64,000 bases of DNA, from the NCBI RefSeq assembly GCF_001905665.1, contig NZ_LIVX01000001.1:434001-498000 (forward strand), written 5' to 3'. The position numbers and the translations under genes were made by a program. This stretch comes from Streptomyces sp. CB02261. Its GTDB lineage: Bacteria > Actinomycetota > Actinomycetes > Streptomycetales > Streptomycetaceae. Below are positions 16,854 through 29,319 of the stretch, piece by piece. How positions within the stretch are numbered: position 1 is the stretch's first letter; the number at the start of each line of letters is the position of its first letter. The notes under the pieces are model-generated. The model ran no database searches, was not told the DNA's origin, and saw nothing but the letters and a program-made list of their open reading frames with translations.

Positions 16854-17654
16854 ATGCCCGCCATCCCCGCCGCCTCCGTCGCCAACCTCCGCGACCTCGG
16901 CGGTCTGCCGCTCGGCGGCGGGCGGTCCGTCCGCCCCGGCCTGGTCCTGCGCTCCGCCCAGCTCGACCGGCTCGACCCGGACGAACCGGTCGTGGCCGGT
17001 CTCGGCATCCGTACGGTCGTCGACCTCCGTACGGAGACCGAGCGCGGCGAGCGGCCCGACCGGCTGCCCACCGGGGCGCGGCAGCTCGTCGCGGACGTCC
17101 TCGCCGACCACCTGGCCATCAGCGGGCTGCCGCCCGCCGCCCGGCTCAAGGAGCTGCTCACGGACCCGGCGCTCGCCGAGGAGTATCTCGGCGGGGGCCA
17201 GGTCCGGACGGCGTTCGCCCAGACCTACCGGACCTTCGTCTCCAGCGACTCGGGCCGTGCCTCGTACCGCGCGCTCCTCACCGAGCTGGGGGCTCCCGGC
17301 GCCGGGCCGCTGCTCTTCCACTGCACGGCGGGCAAGGACCGGACGGGCTGGGCGGCGACGGTCGTCCTGTGCCTGCTCGGCGCGGACGAGGAGACCGTGC
17401 GGAGCGAGTACCTGTCGGTCAACGCGGCGGTACGGCAGGCGTTCGCGCCCATGATCGAGGGTTTCACGGCCCAGGGCGGCGACCCCGACCTCGCGCTCGA
17501 CCTGATCGGGGTCCTGCCGGAGTACCTGGAGGCGGCGCTGGACGAGGTGGCGGTCCGGCACGGGTCGATGGAGAAGTACGTACGGGAGGGTCTCGGCGTT
17601 CCGGACGAGGTGACGGCGGTGATCCGGGAGCGGCTGACGGCCGGCCGCGCCTGA
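16854..17654 (+). CDS. protein-tyrosine phosphatase family protein (266 aa)
   Basis: The catalytic P-loop is HCTAGKDRTG with Cys157 (CX5R). The upstream ANLRDLGGLPLGGGRSVRPGLVLRSAQLDRL and TVVDLRTETERGERPDRLP blocks are typical of bacterial tyrosine/phosphoinositide phosphatases of the Y_phosphatase3 family. Lys in the P-loop (AGKD) is a feature of those lipid/tyrosine phosphatases. The ATG has a strong GGAGGAG site. The substrate is unknown. The 15-bp duplicated leader sequence is just upstream. Confidence 0.93.
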   Translation: MPAIPAASVANLRDLGGLPLGGGRSVRPGLVLRSAQLDRLDPDEPVVAGLGIRTVVDLRTETERGERPDRLPTGARQLVADVLADHLAISGLPPAARLKELLTDPALAEEYLGGGQVRTAFAQTYRTFVSSDSGRASYRALLTELGAPGAGPLLFHCTAGKDRTGWAATVVLCLLGADEETVRSEYLSVNAAVRQAFAPMIEGFTAQGGDPDLALDLIGVLPEYLEAALDEVAVRHGSMEKYVREGLGVPDEVTAVIRERLTAGRA

Positions 17655-17684
17655 ACCGTGCCGGGCGGGGCGGGGCGGCCCGGA

Positions 17685-17710
17685 GTGCCGGGTGCCGGTG
17701 CCGGGTGCCG
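17685..17710. repeat. 13-bp perfect tandem duplication
   Basis: GTGCCGGGTGCCG is repeated twice without a gap in the 92-bp spacer before the 660-residue membrane protein. Confidence 0.9.
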
Positions 17711-17746
17711 GGGTGACCATCGGAAGAATCGCTCGTTCTGCTGAAC

Positions 17747-19729
17747 GTGAGCACCCAGGATCTCGTTCCCTCGCCCGTGGGCCCCGTCGACGTCGAGCAG
17801 GCCGAGGCGGCGCTCGTCGAGCGGTATCCGCGTCTCGTCCGCATCGCGTACCTCGTGCTGCCGCCGTCGCTCGGCCGGAACCGCCGGGTGCTGACCGCGC
17901 ACGCGCTCGTCCAGCGGTCGCTGCCGCGCCGGCGGGTGGCGGGCCCGGCGGTACCGGAGCAGCGGCTCGCGGAGGACGCGGTCGATCCCGGTTACGCGTA
18001 CGTACGGGGCGAGGTGTTGCGGCAGGCGCTCGTCGCCGGGCTGCCGTTGCGGCGGCTCGCGCTGCCGCGCCGGGCGCAGCTTCCGCCGCTGCTCCCGCAC
18101 GTGTGGGGGCTGCGGTTGTTCCCCCGGGTGGGCGGCGCCGACGAACTCGCCCTGGACCAGCGGCTGGCCCGGCTCTCGGGCCCTGGCCGCGCGGCCTACG
18201 TCCTGCGGGGCCTGGAACGCCAGGGTGACCCGGAGGTGCTGCGGGTGCTCGCGTCGGTCGGTGTGGAGGACCCCTCGGCGGCGCTGGCGGAGGCGGACGC
18301 GCTGGAGGAGCTGGAGGAGCTGGAGTCCGGGGCGGGGAGCGGGGCGGGGGCCGAGCGACCCGGCGCCGCGCGGCGGCTGGGTGGGGTCGGTCTGCTCGAG
18401 TCCGACGAGTTCGATCCGTGTGCGTTGCAGGCGCGGCCCACCGATCTGCTGCGGCGACGGCAGCACGCCCGGGCCGCGGCGGTCGCCGTCGCCGCGCTCG
18501 TCGTGTGCGGGACGCTGCTCGGGCTGCCGGGGGACGGCTGGGGCAGAAACGGTGCGGCGGCGCCCTCGTACGCCCGTAACCCCGCGGCCGAGGCCGCGCT
18601 CGACCCCGGCGCGCTCAAGCGGGTCGCCCCGGCGGCCTGGCCGGGTTCGACGCGGCGAGACTTCTCCGTGTGGCCCGCGCGCGGCGGTCTGACCGGGGAC
18701 AGCGCGCTGCTGCGGCGGGCGCTCGCCGTGTGGGCCAGGCCCGGCGCCTCCGTGCGGTCGTCGGCCACGCCCGGCACGCCGGTGGGCCCGCCGATGGGGC
18801 CCCCGCAACTGCTGTTCGCCGGTGTGGTGGACGGGGCCCGGGTGGTGCTCCTCCATGACGGGTTGCGGGCGGTGCGGTACGCGGAGCCGGTGGAGGGCAC
18901 GGCGGGCGCGGCGCTCGACTTCGCGCGGACCGACGGGGCCGACTCGGCCGGCTCGGCCGCGCTCGTCCTGTCCCGCGCGGCCGGCAACGTCCGCTACCTG
19001 ACCGCCCCCTGGGTGACGGGGACGGCGGTACGGGATCTCCTCAGGCCCGCGAAGGAGCCCTGGCCGCTGGCCCGGGACGCGCACGGGGCGACCGAGCCGT
19101 TCGCGAGTCCCGCGCTGGCGAAGGGCTGCACGCGCTGGAACGCCCTTGAGGTGCGGGACGGCTCGGACGTACGAGTCCTCTCCGACCTGGGCGAGTTGAC
19201 CCCCGCCCGGCTCCTGTGGGGCCCGCCGGACGCGCCGGTCGACGCGACGGGGCAGGAGGCGCGGGAGGCGTGGGCCAGGACGGGGTGCCGGCTGACGGCG
19301 GTACGGGCGCACGGCGTGCGGTCGGTGAACGCCTGGCGGTTCGCGTCGCAGCCGCTCCCCGAGGGCGCCGGGCGGGGGACCTGGCTGTGCACCCGCGCGG
19401 AGACCTGGCGGGGCACGGGGAGCAGGGTCCTCGCCCAGTTCCTGGTCCCGTCGCCCACGGTCCCGGCCGCGCTCGCGGCCCGCTCCGAGGGCTCACCGGC
19501 CTGCGGCGTGCGCGATCCCCGGGTCCTGGCGGGCGTGCTGTGGCAGGCGCCGAGCGGCGGGTGGTACGTCCTGGCGGCGGGGAGTCCCGACTTCGCCGCC
19601 CTGGAGACCTCCGGCGGGGTGAAGGGCCGGTCCGAGGGGCCGGTGCTCGCGGTGAAGGCCGCGCCCGGGGCCCGCGCGGACCTCGACGGCACCCTCCGGG
19701 ACGGGAGGCGCGTGGGCGCCTTGCGCTGA
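17747..19729 (+). CDS. unrecognised large single-pass membrane protein (660 aa)
   Basis: I do not recognise a family. Residues about 15-165 are Leu/Arg-rich and vaguely like the N-terminal half of ECF sigma proteins (VERYPRLVRIAYLVLPPSLG ... GRAAYVLRGLERQ), without a clear region 4. An acidic stretch (EADALEELEELESGAG) follows. One strong membrane helix lies at about 242-260 (RAAAVAVAALVVCGTLLGL). The remaining about 400 residues are probably extracytoplasmic, with several Trp and three Cys, and contain LLFAGVVDGARVVLLHDG and SGGWYVLAAGSPDF repeats of beta-sheet character. The start is a GTG without an obvious ribosome site. The layout suggests a sensor or membrane-tethered regulator; this is inference only. 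Confidence 0.8.
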   Translation: MSTQDLVPSPVGPVDVEQAEAALVERYPRLVRIAYLVLPPSLGRNRRVLTAHALVQRSLPRRRVAGPAVPEQRLAEDAVDPGYAYVRGEVLRQALVAGLPLRRLALPRRAQLPPLLPHVWGLRLFPRVGGADELALDQRLARLSGPGRAAYVLRGLERQGDPEVLRVLASVGVEDPSAALAEADALEELEELESGAGSGAGAERPGAARRLGGVGLLESDEFDPCALQARPTDLLRRRQHARAAAVAVAALVVCGTLLGLPGDGWGRNGAAAPSYARNPAAEAALDPGALKRVAPAAWPGSTRRDFSVWPARGGLTGDSALLRRALAVWARPGASVRSSATPGTPVGPPMGPPQLLFAGVVDGARVVLLHDGLRAVRYAEPVEGTAGAALDFARTDGADSAGSAALVLSRAAGNVRYLTAPWVTGTAVRDLLRPAKEPWPLARDAHGATEPFASPALAKGCTRWNALEVRDGSDVRVLSDLGELTPARLLWGPPDAPVDATGQEAREAWARTGCRLTAVRAHGVRSVNAWRFASQPLPEGAGRGTWLCTRAETWRGTGSRVLAQFLVPSPTVPAALAARSEGSPACGVRDPRVLAGVLWQAPSGGWYVLAAGSPDFAALETSGGVKGRSEGPVLAVKAAPGARADLDGTLRDGRRVGALR

Positions 19730-19781
19730 TCGGTGCGGGGCCCGGCCAAGGACCCGCTCCGTCGCGCTCCTGCTCCCCCGC

Positions 19782-19833
19782 GCCGAACCCTCCCCCACAC
19801 CGAGCCCTCCCCCACGCCGAGCCCTTCCCCACG
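19782..19833. repeat. 17-bp imperfect direct repeat, three units
   Basis: Three consecutive units of the form CCGAGCCCTCCCCCACG (first unit CCGAACCC, third unit TTCCCC) lie between the 660-residue gene and the ferritin-like hydrolase. Confidence 0.75.
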
Positions 19834-19927
19834 GCGACCGTCTCCCGCTCCCCCGTCTCCGCCTTCACCCGCAGAAAGAGCCCGCAGACACCTGTTCCCC
19901 TCGCCTACCCCTCAGTACATTGACGAC

Positions 19928-20812
19928 ATGTCTAATACGCAGCCCGCACCGGTGGCGTCGGAGCACGTCGAGCTCAGAGCCCGCAAGGTCTCCTTCGACT
20001 GGGAGGCGACCCCGCTCCACTGGGTGCCCGGCGATCCCTTCACCACGCACACCATCAACGTGCTGCACCTGCTGCTCCCGGCCGGTGAACGCTGGTTCGT
20101 ACACGTCTACAAGCAGGCGCTGCCGTACATCACCGACGACCGGCTGCGCACGGACGTCATCGGCTTCATCGGCCAGGAGGCCGTCCACTCCCAGGCCCAT
20201 GACGACGTCCTCCCCCATCTCCGCGAGCAGGGCCTCGACCCCACCCCGTACACCGCCCAGGTCGACTGGTTCTTCGAGAAGCTCCTCGGGGACCGGACCC
20301 TGCCGCCGGGGCGGCCGCGCCGCTGGTGGCTGATGGAGCGGGTCGCGATGATCGCCGCCATCGAGCACTACACCGCGTTCCTCGGCGACTGGGTCCTCAA
20401 CGCCGACGCGCTCGACCGGGTCGGCGCCGACCCGACGATGCTGGACCTGCTGCGCTGGCACGGCGCGGAGGAGGTCGAGCACCGCTCGGTCGCCTTCGAG
20501 CTGTTCATGCACCTCGACGGCGGTTACCGGCGCCGCGCCCGCACCTGGGCCCTCGCCTTCTCCGCCCTCGTCTTCCTCTGGCAGCGGGGCGTCCGCTTCT
20601 TCATGGAGAACGACCCGAGCCTCGTCGACGGCAAGGCCTCCTTCGCCCAGTTCGTCCGCAAGGGCCGGCAGGGCGTGCTGCCCTCCACGCCCGCCATGCT
20701 GCGCTCGATACCCCGCTATCTGAGCCGCTCCTACCACCCCTCCCAGGAGGGCGACACCGCGCAGGCGATGGCCTATCTGGCCTCCTCCCCCGGCACCAAC
20801 GGAGGCCGCTGA
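19928..20812 (+). CDS. predicted metal-dependent hydrolase, ferritin-like (PF10118 type, 294 aa)
   Basis: The sequence has the helical di-metal signature of this family: GFIGQEAVHSQAHDDVLP (Glu and His ligands), MIAAIEHYTAFLGDW, and HGAEEVEHRSVAFELFMHLDGGYRRR. No signal peptide is visible; a hydrophobic segment (RTWALAFSALVFLWQRG) lies at about 205-220. Such proteins are annotated as predicted metal-dependent hydrolases, though the fold resembles di-iron oxygenases. Its stop overlaps the ATG of a 2Fe-2S flavin reductase by one base, so the two are translationally coupled. That pairing fits an oxygenase plus its electron donor better than a hydrolase; this is inference. Confidence 0.88.
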   Translation: MSNTQPAPVASEHVELRARKVSFDWEATPLHWVPGDPFTTHTINVLHLLLPAGERWFVHVYKQALPYITDDRLRTDVIGFIGQEAVHSQAHDDVLPHLREQGLDPTPYTAQVDWFFEKLLGDRTLPPGRPRRWWLMERVAMIAAIEHYTAFLGDWVLNADALDRVGADPTMLDLLRWHGAEEVEHRSVAFELFMHLDGGYRRRARTWALAFSALVFLWQRGVRFFMENDPSLVDGKASFAQFVRKGRQGVLPSTPAMLRSIPRYLSRSYHPSQEGDTAQAMAYLASSPGTNGGR

Positions 20813-21873
20813 TGCCCCGGTTCACCACCGTCGCCCTCGCGGCGGGCGCCGCCCTGCTCGCCCGCCGCGCCGTCCGCCGCCGCATGTCCACCGCCCCCCT
20901 GTGGCCGATGCCCGCCCTCGACGAGCCCGTGTCCGGGTACGGCCGGGGCAGCACCGTCCCCCGCAAGGTCCTGGTGGCCGCGCGCACCACGCCCGCCGAG
21001 GGCGTCGTCGAACTGCGCCTGGAGGGGCGCGGGTTGCCCGCCTGGCAGCCGGGCGCCCATGTCGACCTCGTCCTGCCCTCCGGCCTCGTACGGCAGTACT
21101 CGCTCTGCGGCGATCCGGCCGACCCGACCGCGTACACCGTGGCGACCCGGCTGATCGAGGAGGAGCGGGGCGGCCGGGGCGGGTCGCGCGAGGTCCACGA
21201 GCAGCTGCACGCGGGCGCGGAGATCGAGATCCGGGGCCCCCGCAACCGTTTCCCGCTGGTCGAGGCCCCCGCGTACGTCTTCGTCGCCGGTGGCATCGGC
21301 ATCACGCCCGTCCTGCCGATGCTGCGTGCCGTCGAGGCGGCCGGGGCGGACTGGCGGCTGGTGTACTGCGGGCGGAGCCGGGCCACCCTGCCGTATCTGG
21401 CGGAGGTCGAGGCGCTGGGCGGCGACCGGGTGACGGTCGTCGCGGAGGACGAGTCGGGCCGCCCCGACCTCGACTTCCTCGCGGACACCCCCGCCGAGGC
21501 CCTCGTGTACTGCTGCGGCCCCGACGGTCTGATGGACGCGGTGGCGGCCGCGATGCCGGAGGGACGTGCACCGCGTCTCGAACGCTTCTCGGCGGCGGCG
21601 ACGACCGGCGGCACCGCCTTCGCGCTCGAACTGCGCCGCTCCGGGCGCACGGTCACCGTGGCGGCCGACCAGTCGGTCCTGGCGGCGGTGCGCGAGGAGG
21701 TCCCCGGCCTCATGTACTCCTGCCGGCAGGGGTTCTGCGGGACCTGCCGGCAGCGGGTCCTGGAGGGCGAGGTCGATCACCGGGACGAGCTGCTCACCGA
21801 CGCCGAGCGGGAGGACTCGATGCTGATCTGCGTCTCGCGCTGCGCGGGAGAGCGGCTCGTACTCGACCTCTGA
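20812..21873 (+). CDS. ferredoxin-NAD(P)H reductase, phthalate-dioxygenase-reductase type (353 aa)
   Basis: A hydrophobic N-terminus (TTVALAAGAALLARRAV) may anchor it to the membrane. FMN/FAD domain: PGAHVDLVLPSGLVRQYSLCGDP. NAD-binding: YVFVAGGIGITPVLPMLRA and YCCGPDGLMDAV. C-terminal plant-type 2Fe-2S domain: C-x4-C-x2-C in YSCRQGFCGTCRQ plus the fourth Cys in MLICVSRC, 29 residues later. It passes electrons from NAD(P)H to a partner oxygenase. The TGATG overlap with the preceding di-metal protein makes that protein the prime partner candidate. Confidence 0.93.
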   Translation: MPRFTTVALAAGAALLARRAVRRRMSTAPLWPMPALDEPVSGYGRGSTVPRKVLVAARTTPAEGVVELRLEGRGLPAWQPGAHVDLVLPSGLVRQYSLCGDPADPTAYTVATRLIEEERGGRGGSREVHEQLHAGAEIEIRGPRNRFPLVEAPAYVFVAGGIGITPVLPMLRAVEAAGADWRLVYCGRSRATLPYLAEVEALGGDRVTVVAEDESGRPDLDFLADTPAEALVYCCGPDGLMDAVAAAMPEGRAPRLERFSAAATTGGTAFALELRRSGRTVTVAADQSVLAAVREEVPGLMYSCRQGFCGTCRQRVLEGEVDHRDELLTDAEREDSMLICVSRCAGERLVLDL

Positions 21874-21876
21874 CGG

Positions 21877-22317
21877 TCAGGGCAGGATCAGCCAGTCGAA
21901 GGCCAGCGCGGCGAGGAGGCCTCCCACGAGGAGCCAGGTGCCGAGCCGCGTACGGCCGTTGCGGGACAGCTCGATCACGATCCCGCACAGGATCATGGCG
22001 AGGCCGTACACCCCGACGACCAGGACCGACGTCCGGCTCGCGAGGCGGACGGCGAGCACCACGGCCATCGCCACGAGCAGGACGGAGGCGACGGCGACCC
22101 GCAGCCGGCGCGCCTGCTTGGGGGTGAGACCCGTCGAGGGGGCTTCGTCCTCGTCCACGCAGACCTCGACGGCGACCTCGCCGTCCTCTGCGGCTTCGTC
22201 TTCGCCGTCCTCTGCGGCTTCCTCTTCGGCTTCCTCCCCGGAGGTCTCGCCGGCCTCTGGGGCCTCCGGGGCCCCGGCGGTCTCGGCGGCCTTGGTGTCC
22301 TGGTCGGAAGCGCTCAT
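21877..22317 (-). CDS. small membrane protein with acidic N-terminus (146 aa)
   Basis: Residues about 1-62 are very acidic with a repeated EEAAEDGE/DEAAEDGE block. Residues 70-140 hold three membrane helices (VAVASVLLVAMAVVLAVRLA, TSVLVVGVYGLAMILCGIVI, LGTWLLVGGLLAALAFDWLI). No family assigned with certainty; the helical part resembles short DUF3017-type actinobacterial proteins. It is divergent from the TetR gene across 37 bp that contain a palindrome (22330-22344), so it may be a TetR target. Its stop lies 3 bp from the stop of the convergent reductase. Confidence 0.8.
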   Translation of the reverse strand: MSASDQDTKAAETAGAPEAPEAGETSGEEAEEEAAEDGEDEAAEDGEVAVEVCVDEDEAPSTGLTPKQARRLRVAVASVLLVAMAVVLAVRLASRTSVLVVGVYGLAMILCGIVIELSRNGRTRLGTWLLVGGLLAALAFDWLILP

Positions 22318-22329
22318 GAGGCAGCAGCG

Positions 22330-22344
22330 TAACGGACCCCGTTA
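22330..22344. promoter_or_regulatory. candidate TetR operator palindrome
   Basis: TAACGG-ACC-CCGTTA is a perfect 6-bp inverted repeat with a 3-base spacer. It sits in the 37-bp gap between the divergent 146-aa membrane protein and the TetR regulator, 10 bp upstream of the TetR start codon. TetR proteins commonly bind such palindromes between themselves and a divergent target. Confidence 0.6.
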
Positions 22345-22354
22345 GGCTGTTCGT

Positions 22355-23068
22355 ATGACGACCGGGGTGCGCCGCAGGATGGGCGTCGAGGAGCGCAAGC
22401 AGCAGTTGATCGGGGTCGCCCTCGAACTCTTCAGCCATCGCTCTCCCGACGAGGTGTCCATCGACGAGATCGCCGCGGCCGCCGGCATCTCGCGGCCGCT
22501 GGTCTACCACTACTTCCCCGGCAAGCAGAGCCTCTACGAGGCGGCGCTGCGGCGGGCGGCCGACGAGCTGGCGGCGCGGTTCGTGGAGCCGCCACAGGGA
22601 CCCCTCGGGGCGCGGCTGCTACGGGTGATGGGCCGGTTCTTCGACTTCGTGGACGAGCACGGTCCGGGGTTCGCGGCGCTGATGCGGGGCGGGCCGGCGG
22701 TGGGTTCGTCCACGACGAACGCGATGATCGACGAGGTGCGGCAGGCCGCGTACGAGCAGATCGTGGCCCATCTGGAGGTCGAACAGCCGTCCGCCCGGCT
22801 CGAACTGGTCGTCCGTTCCTGGGTGTCGCTCGCCGAGTCGACGGCGCTGCTCTGGCTGGACGGGCGCAGGGTGCCGCGCGCGGAGCTGGAGTTGCAGCTG
22901 GTGCACGACTTCGCGGCGCTGGCGGCGGTGAGTGCCGCGTACGACGAGGAGATGGCGGAGACCCTGGTCCGGATCCTGGCGGACGAGCCGGCGGACGGCC
23001 CGTTCGGGGAGCTGGTGGCCCGGCTCTCCGCGTTCGTGCTCCAGGTGCCCGATCAGCGCTTGCGGTAG
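22355..23068 (+). CDS. TetR family transcriptional regulator (237 aa)
   Basis: The N-terminal HTH is clear: GVEERKQQLIGVALELFSHR, SIDEIAAAAGISRPLVYHYF and PGKQSLYEAALRRAADEL. The C-terminal ligand domain is unspecific in sequence (RVMGRFFDFVDEHGPGFAAL). The ATG lies 10 bp after a palindromic candidate operator, suggesting autoregulation and control of the divergent membrane protein. Its last 16 bases overlap the 3' end of the convergent isomerase gene. Confidence 0.93.
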   Translation: MTTGVRRRMGVEERKQQLIGVALELFSHRSPDEVSIDEIAAAAGISRPLVYHYFPGKQSLYEAALRRAADELAARFVEPPQGPLGARLLRVMGRFFDFVDEHGPGFAALMRGGPAVGSSTTNAMIDEVRQAAYEQIVAHLEVEQPSARLELVVRSWVSLAESTALLWLDGRRVPRAELELQLVHDFAALAAVSAAYDEEMAETLVRILADEPADGPFGELVARLSAFVLQVPDQRLR

Positions 23069-23385
23069 GACGGTTCGAGGTCACGGACCTCGACGGAGAG
23101 GCGTACGCCGTCGGTCGTCTTGAGGTGCGCGGGCAGCAGGTCGAGCACGCCTTCCGAGAGCCGGCCCTTGAGCTCGTCGGTGCGGCCGGGCAGCAGGGCG
23201 ATCTCGACGTGCACGATGACGTCGTGGTCCGTGCCGTCGCCTGCGACGAGTTCCTCGACCTCGCGGAAGCGGGTCTTGCAGGCGTCGAGCGCCGTGTCGA
23301 CCGTCTCCACGACGAACGGGTGCAGGGCCAGCGCGAAGCCGCGCCGGTCGAGGGGGGCGGAGTAGTCGACGGTGATCTGCGGCAT
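23053..23385 (-). CDS. 5-carboxymethyl-2-hydroxymuconate delta-isomerase family protein (110 aa)
   Basis: The protein begins MPQITVDYSAPLDRRGFALAL. Pro2 right after the initiator Met is the catalytic residue of the tautomerase superfamily, and the length and LALHPFVVETVDTALDACKTRF, VHVEIALLPGRTDELKGRLSE blocks fit CHMI. The classical reaction is in homoprotocatechuate degradation. No other hpa genes are present, so it may act on another enol or keto acid. It overlaps the TetR gene tail-to-tail by 16 bp and is divergent from a GNAT gene. Confidence 0.85.
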   Translation of the reverse strand: MPQITVDYSAPLDRRGFALALHPFVVETVDTALDACKTRFREVEELVAGDGTDHDVIVHVEIALLPGRTDELKGRLSEGVLDLLPAHLKTTDGVRLSVEVRDLEPSYRKR

Positions 23386-23449
23386 GGGTCACTCCCGGCC
23401 AGAGGGATACGGCTGTCGGATGTCTGGCCACACCTTTACGGTGATCGCC

Positions 23450-23957
23450 ATGACGGCACAAGTGACCTTTCGGCAGGCGGACACGGGCGACCTGGACCTG
23501 CTGGTGGGAATGTACGACGGGGCGGCGCGCTGGATGGCGCGGAACGGGATCGACCAGTGGAAGCCCGGCGGGAAGAGCGCGGAGCATTTCGGGGCGCGTG
23601 TCGCCGCCGGTGAGGTGTGGCTCGCGACGGACGGGGAGGGCCTGGCCGTCGGCGCGTACGAGCTCTGGTGGGAGGACGAGGAGGCGTGGGGCCCGCAGCC
23701 TCCGGTGGCCGGGTACGTCCACCGGCTGATGACGGTCCGGGGCGCGGCGCCCGCGGGGACCGGGCGGGCGTTGCTCTCGCACGCGGAGGGGCGGATCGCG
23801 GCCGGTGGGCGGGCGGTCGTCCGTCTGGACTGTCTGACGGGGAACCCGCGGCTCCGTACGTACTACGAGGCCGCGGGCTACCGTGCCGTCGGCGAGGAGC
23901 CGGGAAAGCTCGCCGCCGACGGCACGCGTTACGGGGTCACCCTGATGGAGCGGGTGA

Positions 23958-23971
<14 letters not shown>
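23450..23971 (+). CDS. GNAT family N-acetyltransferase (173 aa)
   Basis: TFRQADTGDLDLLVGMYDGAARWM is a typical GNAT N-terminus. YVHRLMTVRGAAPAGTGRALLSHAEGRIAAGGRA includes the acetyl-CoA R/Q-x2-G-x-G/A-like loop in variant form (APAGTGRALL), followed by LDCLTGNPRLRTYYEAAGY. The substrate is unknown. I chose the ATG at 23450; in-frame GTG (23441) and ATG (23420) starts are possible and no ribosome site decides. Its 3' end overlaps the convergent amylase-pullulanase gene by 14 bp. Confidence 0.88.
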
Positions 23972-29249
<5,278 letters not shown>

Positions 29250-29279
29250 GGGGGTGCTCCCTGGAGGTACGGGAAGAGG

Positions 29280-29303
29280 GGGCCGCCCCGGTCGGGGCGG
29301 CCC
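29280..29303 (-). terminator. hairpin between aml and the amylase-pullulanase gene
   Basis: A 10-bp GC-only stem (29280-29289 with 29294-29303) closes a 4-base loop in the 70-bp gap downstream of aml. It could end or attenuate aml transcription before the pullulanase gene. Confidence 0.65.
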
Positions 29304-29319
29304 TGCGGAGGGAGGAGGC

